Below the pieces are notes generated by a model. The model was not told where the DNA came from and did no database searches. It was given only the letters and a program-made list of their open reading frames with translations. A stretch of DNA of 64,000 bases from the NCBI GenBank assembly GCA_958295665.1, contig OY282560.1, forward strand, positions 256,041,368-256,105,367. Reading direction: 5' to 3'. The translations under genes and the position numbers were made by a program. This DNA comes from Tipula vernalis. Its lineage: Eukaryota; Arthropoda; Insecta; Diptera; Tipulidae. This document shows positions 57,116 through 64,000 of this stretch, piece by piece. Every line of letters starts with the position of its first letter. The stretch's first letter is position 1.

Positions 57116-57883
57116 AGGTGGTTTGGTGTCTATTGGGAGGGAGGGGGGGGGGGTGGGGACCAAAGTTGAGTAGATTAATCTACCAGCTCCGTAACCTTCC
57201 AGTAGGGTGCGCATCACGTAAGCTGGCTGTTCTGGTCATGTATTAGGCAGCTGCGTGATGGGTACAATTGTGTAAGGGGTAACTGTTCACAATTCGCAAG
57301 TGTACCTGCTGCCTCCTCGTGGCAACCACTGGTAACTAAGGCCATTTGGCACATTTTTGACCATTTGGTGCAGGCTAAAGTACGGCGCTAAAGGAGAAAA
57401 CCTTGATAAAAAACCTTAATCTAAGGTGGAACAGCATATGCCGATGGATGAATGGCTGATAGGTTAATCAGTCCAAAGTATGCGGACTCTGGATACCAGG
57501 CACCCTCCAGTTTTATTTAGCCTTCCTGTAGTAAAGCTGGGTGACCTACAGGCGATTTGCAATTCCCTGCAACTCGTAAGAGTAAAATCAAACGGAAGAC
57601 GGGGCAGAGGTAGGAATAAACGGGAGTGGGACAGCCTTCTCGAATCCTTGGGGTCCAATACTACCGTCTTTCTTGCGGAACTACATGATGTAGTAAACAT
57701 CTAGGAGGGAGAGCAATAAGCCCAGATAGTATGTATCAAGTACCGGCTGGCAGTATTATCAAGTTCATTAAGAACCTGAATATTGACTGCACGGATAATT
57801 AAGCTGGGTCCAGCACAATAGATCTTTTACGTCGCAGTGCGAGGTGGCTTATTTCCCACATGGCCCTTCAATAATAATAATAT
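57116..57883 (+). mobile_element. Retroposed GC-rich element with (TAA)n tail
   Basis: This segment of about 770 bp is markedly GC-richer than its surroundings. It ends in CAATAATAATAATA and is flanked by an imperfect 14-15 bp duplication TCTTATTTT(T)ATTTT (57101-57115 and 57884-57897). The tail and long duplication indicate a LINE or SINE insertion. The 74-78 codon frames on both strands (57464-57704) resemble the 3' part of a LINE (KLGDLQAICNSLQLVRVKSN) only weakly. A G-rich run at 57135-57158 could form a quadruplex. The family is not identified. Confidence 0.6.
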
Positions 57884-57897
57884 TCTTATTTTATTTT

Positions 57898-59630
57898 CGC
57901 TTACACATTAGAAGCTTGTACCGCAGCAATTGTTATTTGTTTTACTAAATGCTTCTTGTATCGACGGTAAACTTCTCTAATTATTAACATTATTATGATA
58001 AATACTTTAAATATAACTCCTACACTCAATATTTTGTGTTTCTTTAACAATCTCAATCTTCTCGTTGATATTGTTGTTGCTCGATATTTGCTGCTGCACC
58101 CAAAATTGTTTGTGCAATCTTAATTCTGAGTGCAATGTAACAAAAATGTCTGGTGTTTTGTACCAAGGTTTCGGATTCTGCAAACAAAGTAATTAAGCGC
58201 AAAGTGCGTGGTAAGATATGTATTTTATACAAAATGTTGTTCTTTATTTTCAATTTATTTTTGTGAGATGTTTACAATAGATGGCCAATATTATACCCAC
58301 CCATTTTCTATGAAATATCATTTTAACATTTGTAAGGTTTTCATTTAGAGATTGTCTTACATTAGACGTGAATTTAGTAAACAATAGAAAAAGGTAAGAA
58401 ATATTTCAATAGTAAATTTGAAAATAAATTAATTCTAAATCTAATTTATTTCAGGAATTCCTTTTTGAGGTAATTTTAAGGTCATTTAAGATGATTTACA
58501 ACGGGATCAAAAATAAAATTCAAATTTTAAAGATAAATTTATCAATTTAGTTTTATGATTAATTCTAATTAATGTTTTGTTGTTTCTGGTAGCAGTGGCT
58601 TCAACAAGTGATCCCAATTAATTTGCTTGATATTAATTGCATTAATACGGCTTGTTTAGATAATTATATTGGTTTTGGGCCATGATTTTATGATTGCATA
58701 TTAGCTGACACATTTTTGAAGGCTTGAATAGACATTTGTATTGCTTTTAAAACCTCATTTATAATTGTGTTAGTATAAAAAGAAAATGTGATAAAAAATT
58801 AATTGTTTTGATATGTTTTCATTCGGATTTATCTGTTCACAAAATGTATCATAGTTGGTCGCCTATTTAGTGACAATTACTCATCTTGAATAGCCGATTT
58901 GGCGCCAATACTTCAATAAACTAAGTCAAACTAATGTTTTCTAAAGACTTTTTGTTGGATTCAACCACAAACAGTGTTGTATTGTTAATAACAACAACAA
59001 CATTAAAATTACATAACATCTTTAGGTAAGAATTATATTTCCGTTGATATTTAATCCTTTGAATAAAAACCAATTTATAAATATTCTTGCAAATTGTTTT
59101 TATTTATTTTCATTGTCACCTAGGGCTGCAAAATCTAAATACCAGTACAATTGTAAACTATTTCAAATTTATACAATTATTTGTAAAAGTTATTCATAAA
59201 TCAAATTAGATCATTGTTTGTTATTATTAAATAGAACTAAAGAAATAAATCTTTATATTTTATTTGGCTTCTAATTTTTTTTTTTTTGTTCAATTTTCCT
59301 TAAATTTTCCGAAGGAGGAATGAATGATATTTAATTCATAACTTTAAAACTTTATCCAAATACAATTTAACCAAATTAAAGATGTAGATTATAATTTTTA
59401 TTACTAAGGAGTTCTATTGCCTGTTGTAGTATTTTGAATAGTAAAATGAAATACAATTAGTTATATGTATTTTATACATTATAGTATAGAATTATAAACT
59501 ACATAATTATATTTGACGTGATCTGATTGTTGTTGACAATTTGAAGTGAATAATTAAAAATGCAAATCAATTTTTATTGAACTAAATTCATAGTTGAGAG
59601 TGAGACGGAGTCAATAAATGAATGTAAGTC
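57898..59630. other. AT-rich non-coding, may include Gypsy-relic 5' region
   Basis: 57898-58260 may continue the leader/LTR of the Gypsy relic cut by the retroposed element. The reverse frame 58053-58253 has no known domain. The remainder is featureless. Confidence 0.4.
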
Positions 59631-59639
59631 ATGAAGTTA

Positions 59640-60019
59640 TATTGTACCACAAAACGCAACGTATACAAGTGGAGATTCATATTTGCTAGGAGATAGTGGA
59701 TACCCATGCCAACTAAGTCATGTAGCAGTGATTACCCCATTTAAAAATACGGTCGGCTGGCAAAAACATTTCAATACAGCCCACAGCAGGCTCGAAACGT
59801 AGTGGAATGCGCTGGCGGACTACTGAAAATAAGGTGGTATTTGCCGCTTGTGTTCTTCATAACATTTGTGTTTCTGGAGGTGACGTTGAACTAATAGCCG
59901 AAGTAGATGCTGTAATGGCGCATGTAGATGCGTCGAACAAAGATTCTAATAATGCGGATGAAGTCGATTCTTCGGAAGCCGCGATTTTTTGCAACAGACT
60001 CCTGGAACAACTAATCTAA
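59640..60019 (+). pseudogene. PIF/Harbinger transposase, C-terminal fragment
   Basis: This is a nuclease of the HARBI1 type that cuts the element's ends. The frame from about 59690 gives LLGDSGYPCQLSHVAVITPF, then HFNTAHSRLE and a stop, VECAGGLLK. A frame change near 59805 moves to the open segment 59807-60019: KVVFAACVLHNICVSGGDVE, then an acidic tail. The G-D-x-G-Y-P, N-x-x-H-S/R-x-R and C-x-L-H-N-I-C signatures are diagnostic. The N-terminal two thirds, with the first catalytic Asp, are not visible. It faces the Myb-like gene remains on the other strand, as expected for this family. Confidence 0.82.
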
Positions 60020-60194
60020 TAAAAACAAACACACGAGCATATATGTTTCATTTTAATTATATTTCATTAATTCATTTATATTAATTAAATTTTTTATATA
60101 TTTAAATAAAAATCACATTGGAACTCAACCTGTAATAGCATCATTTTATGACATGTAAATAAGCATACTGTACAAATAGCAAGAGGGTTTGTTT

Positions 60195-60700
60195 AGTTGG
60201 AATCATCTGATCCCGACGATATAAGGAGGCTGTCGACGTTTACGATTGGATAGCCGGTCCTTACAATTTGTCGGCCTAATTTTTTGTCTGCCTTTTTATG
60301 AGCTTTTCTTTCTTTGTCACCCATGGTTAATTTATGTTGAGCCCGGGGACGGGCTCCGTCGCCCGTATTTAATATAAAAAAACCCTATAAATAAAATATG
60401 CCTTTTTAATAAACAATACACTATGCTTATTTTAAATTACACACTTTATATTTATTTAACAGTCCAGCCCAAGGTTTCTTGCACTTTAGATAAGTTTTAT
60501 CTGGCCCCAATTTTGATTTACACTCAGCAATTACTTCTCTGAAAAATGAATTTTGGTTTCAAAAGATCTCTATCAACCAAATTTTAATCAATTACCTCCA
60601 ACCCGTACCCATGTTAGAATTTTTTGAAGAAAATAAAATGTCGTGTTTTATCCTTCAAACTGGATCAACACCATTCTTTCGCTGTGTGCCCCTAAAAAAA
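60195..60700 (-). pseudogene. Harbinger-associated Myb/SANT-like protein, remains
   Basis: Reverse-strand pieces read MGTGWR at about 60606-60620, REVIAECKSKLGPDKTYLKC with KKPWAGLLNK at about 60455-60545, and MGDKERKAHKKADKKLGRQI to ISSGSDDSN at 60195-60325. A DNA-binding Myb/SANT-like partner protein encoded convergently with the transposase is a known property of PIF/Harbinger elements. The pieces are separated by non-coding sequence that may be introns or decay. Assignment rests mainly on context and on the basic/acidic pattern. Confidence 0.45.
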
Positions 60701-61379
60701 CTGAATTTTATATATGTACATAAATTATAAACAGAAATATATAATTACATGTAGCATAAGGTTTCTTCACTGTTCGTTGCGAACGTTATTTTGGTGTTGG
60801 TTGAGAGTACATCATGTATTATAAAATATAATAATGACTATTACTCACAAGTCACAACTTAAAAATGTTTGGTTAGGTTTCTTAAACATCGCTTGTCAAT
60901 AAAATAAAGAAATTTGGAGCCATAATAATTTAATAAACGTAAAAAACAACAGAAATAAAATAAAAAACATCTATGGTAGCGCTTGGCGCCATTTAAGTAA
61001 GTTACGCTTTTTAAATGGCAATTATAGGCAAACCAATTTAGTTTGTACGGTTCACGAAAACAATCTGACCAGAGGTGTGTATTTTACACCGATCTCTTAT
61101 TACAAATTAGTCCATTTGTTTAATTTCAACATGTCTTCATAGTTTCTACCACTGATAAAACAAAATGTAACAACTGTTAAACGTTTGTTATAGGTACACT
61201 TTCCAAAGAATGCATTTACAGCGTAATCAGGTGCCTTGTCGAAAGCGAATTGGTCTTCTGTAATCAATCGTATTTTACATACCTGCGTTCGTTCTAAGTC
61301 AAATGTATACGTTCCGATAATAAAGGTTTGGAAATTAAAAAAATACTAAACGTTTTAAATTTAAAATTTGTCAAATCAG
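60701..61379. other. Non-coding, unassigned
   Basis: CGCTTGGCGCCATTTAAGTA and GGTTCACGAAAACAATCTGA at 60970-61070 are slightly GC-richer. No element is recognised. Confidence 0.4.
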
Positions 61380-61575
61380 ACATGCCGTAGTGAACTTATG
61401 TAATAATGTACCATATGGCGTAATGTACCATATACCGTTTTAAAATATGCCATAATGTACCAATGCCGTTTTGAAATATGCCGTTTTGATATATTCCATA
61501 GTGAGACTTATGCAGTAGTGTACCATATGTCGTTTTGAAATATGCCGTTTTGAAATATGCCGTAAATTTGCCGCA
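61380..61575. repeat. Minisatellite-like TGCCGTTTTGAAATA repeat
   Basis: The phrase (A)TATGCCGTTTTGAAATATGC recurs about six to eight times with variants, mixed with AATGTACCATATG blocks. The reverse 66-codon frame over it is not credible. Confidence 0.7.
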
Positions 61576-64000
61576 CGGCCTTTATTAAATAAATTGTATA
61601 CAGTACCATTGTGCCGAAAACCAAGCAATGAAAACTTCAATCAACTAAAAATTCATTGGTTTTCTTAAAGAAACCACTAAAATATTCATTGCTTCAAGGT
61701 AGGTATTGAGCCAGAAATTGTTTTCAACTGTTGTTGCTGGTTTATTCGGTGTTAGCACAAACTGAGTTTTTCAATTTTCACTGTAAAAGACTAAGTGACA
61801 AGTAAATTCTCACAGTTTCACAAGATGGATCAAATGCTGAATTATTTTGGCATTATCGGGAGTGATAGTTTCGACGATACCATTCTTCAATTTAAAACAT
61901 AAGGCACCAGAATTTTGGACGAAGCATCATATGTGAAAACGATGCGGTCTCCCTCAATAACAAAAAAGTAGACTGCACACTAAACACAATGAATTTGATT
62001 TTGCTACAGCAGTTTTCCGTTGGATTTCCGAAATACAAAATGAAAATTTATAAATTTTAATTGTTGTAAGTGAAATATTTTTTTTAAATCCAATTTTTAT
62101 TTTTATTATTCCAATCACATTTTGATTCTTGTTATTTAATAAGTTACAATAAAAGTCGGTTTAACGCAGAATTAAGTCGTTGCTTCCAGTAGGTACCGGT
62201 TCATGAAAATTGAAGTTAATGGAAAAATTAAATTCCATTGAATCATCATCACCGTTTGTCGTTGAGCAAACAACTTGGTAAGGCAGCAGTAGTATTCGGT
62301 CTTTCTAACTTTTCCTTAAAGATACAGGCCATTCATAATCTTGGCCGATGATACATATATTTATGTAGTAATATTCCCGCCAGCAAAATAGTTTCATAAT
62401 TGGCCCAGAAGTAGACAATAAGTCACTATCTTACTATAACGTCATGCCAGACAACGAAGGCTCCTTCCTATAATATTGTTTATATTTCTACAAATGACAT
62501 ATGACAAGTGATTCAACCGTAAAAATGGTTTCAGAAAAAATACTTGAACTGATTCATAGCGTTCTTGTCAACGATATTTTGAAAATTTCCAAAACAACGA
62601 GAATTATGGAATAACAGTATTTTTAGTTTTCCTTATTTTCATAACATTAGTTATCGATCAACGCCATTATTTGTAAAAAGTGGATAAATATTTTTCATCT
62701 AAAATTCGTTATTTTGAAAAATAGTAACATGCAAATTTGATTATCAATAAAAACGGATTCGTCTATTTCAGAAAGATTACTTTCGCCACTTTAAAATTGG
62801 TCGTTTTATCGTCTTTACAATTTCCATTCAATATTCTATTATAAAAATTAAATCCCATAACATTTTCAATATTTTTTATTTTTCTAAATCAACAAAATAA
62901 ACAAATAAATCGTATATTTGGTTTGGTTGGTAACACGAGCCGCTTTAGAATTTCGTTTATTTTTTCTAATCAAATTATTGATTACAGTAGTAGAAAATAA
63001 AAATTTAAATGAAATAGTATTATCGTTTTACGGTATGCTTTCTTAAAATGTATCTAGTCTATGTATCTATAATATTTCTAGCTATATAATATAGTGATGA
63101 GATCTGTAATTTTTTTAAACATAGAAAATACATTATGATGCTCTATATACAAGATGAATACAAGTTTGTACCCTAAAAAATTTTTCGGTTATAAAAACGG
63201 TTTAGGATGTAATAAAAATGAAAGTTTATGATGTATTTCATTGGATGCAATAATGAAATTGATTGATGAAATAGCACAGTATTAAAATTTATAGATTTGT
63301 TATGGTTTGACAATTTAAGAATGATTGTAAATATTAATGAGAAAATTTTTGTTTCGTGTGACACCATTAGAATTTTAATGGTTTTACTTCAAATAGATTT
63401 AATAGGACCTCCTATACTTGAATTTAAGTGCCATCTAGGTACTTACTACCTATGATCGATTATTATTAGGGACGGAGTTAATCAATGTTTCTGCTTTTTA
63501 TTAATAACATTTTCAAAAATGAAATATCCTGTTGGATAGGACATATTGTATACGACGAGAAAAACAAGCAATCTAAATAGAATTAGAAAAGCAATGTACA
63601 TATCGTCGCCTAAGGATTATAAGGTTCTTTGTGACATGTGAGTTGTTTTGAGATATCGATGATTCAAAATTTTCGAACAGTTGCTTTTTACGGATATTCT
63701 AAACGTATTAACCATATAAAATCAAGATTTTTGTGAATAAAATAAACTTTTCTTTCAATAATTGGGTTTCTAATTTTATGATAGAACTTTGTTTCGTAAA
63801 CCAATTAGTTTTTTCAGTTCTATGAGCCTTTAGAACTTTGTAATATTAAGTCGAATATAAGGCATTAGCAGATATAGAACCTATAAAATTTTATATGATA
63901 GAATCGAAAATTATAAAGTCCTACACTGCAAATGTACAAATATAAAGTTCTATTTAACTTAATTTCAATGTATTTTTCAATCAATTTCACTTTGATACGA
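61576..64000. other. AT-rich non-coding sequence
   Basis: I recognise no genes, RNA genes or element ends. The short frame at 63173-63367 is a low-complexity translation. Confidence 0.45.

Noticed and set aside
59807..60019. Possible host HARBI1-type domesticated gene
   Set aside because: Only the last part is open, the upstream region is frameshifted and stopped, and a Myb-like partner lies opposite. A transposon relic is the simpler reading.

Overview
The window is AT-rich nuclear DNA from an animal, almost certainly an insect. It holds nested transposable elements of typically insect families (Ty3/Gypsy LTR elements, jockey-like LINEs, mariner, Tc1, piggyBac, hAT and PIF/Harbinger relics, a tRNA-derived SINE, MITE-like hairpins), one spliced metazoan gene fragment, and no bacterial-style operons or rRNA. 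The order within insects cannot be fixed from sequence alone. Calls rest on reading protein motifs, splice sites and terminal repeats by eye.

Layout. 1-5.4 kb is non-coding with hairpin-forming repeats. 5.43-6.33 kb is a dead mariner-type transposase, broken at its 3' side by a 2.7 kb foldback element (6343-9034) made of about 160 bp tandem units in two opposed arms and flanked by a 9 bp target duplication. 9.32-18.15 kb is a tandem pair of about 410-420 bp structured repeats. Copy 1 is split by a young LTR retrotransposon (9616-16183) that looks intact: 671 bp LTRs differing at only two positions I could find, a tRNA-Trp-type primer site, a Gag with a CHCC knuckle, and gag/pol joined through an A AAA AAC frameshift heptamer. 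These traits place it in the CsRn1/Kabuki-like group. Copy 2 is split by a disabled Tc1-like element (16644-18069).

18-26 kb carries a degenerate tandem repeat, a SINE, a piggyBac relic and a reverse-strand jockey-like LINE with internal deletions. 26.4-29 kb is a mariner cut in two by an unidentified 1.87 kb insertion with a 16 bp target duplication. 29.2-30.95 kb looks like a solo LTR with a GTCC duplication. 31.77-32.14 kb is a full-length SINE with a 12 bp duplication. Two exons of a soluble guanylyl cyclase lie on the reverse strand at 33.7-34.05 kb. They are the only clear host coding sequence.

37.6-40.0 kb is a broken intronless gene of a multicopy family of unknown function. It is interrupted by one of three copies of a repeat whose second copy contains a 37-unit ACTGACAG array. 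41.3-45.9 kb is a jockey-like LINE with a single frameshift. 46.0-48.2 kb and 50.0-50.9 kb are hAT-type relics. 51.1-52.6 kb is another LINE fragment capped by a MITE. 53.4-57.1 kb is a decayed Gypsy element that contains a new palindrome of its own pol sequence and is cut by a retroposed GC-rich element. 59.6-60.7 kb has the two convergent genes of a PIF/Harbinger element. The rest is AT-rich sequence in which I recognise nothing.

The elements do not act as one pathway. Their nesting order, however, records successive insertions, with the CsRn1-like element among the latest.
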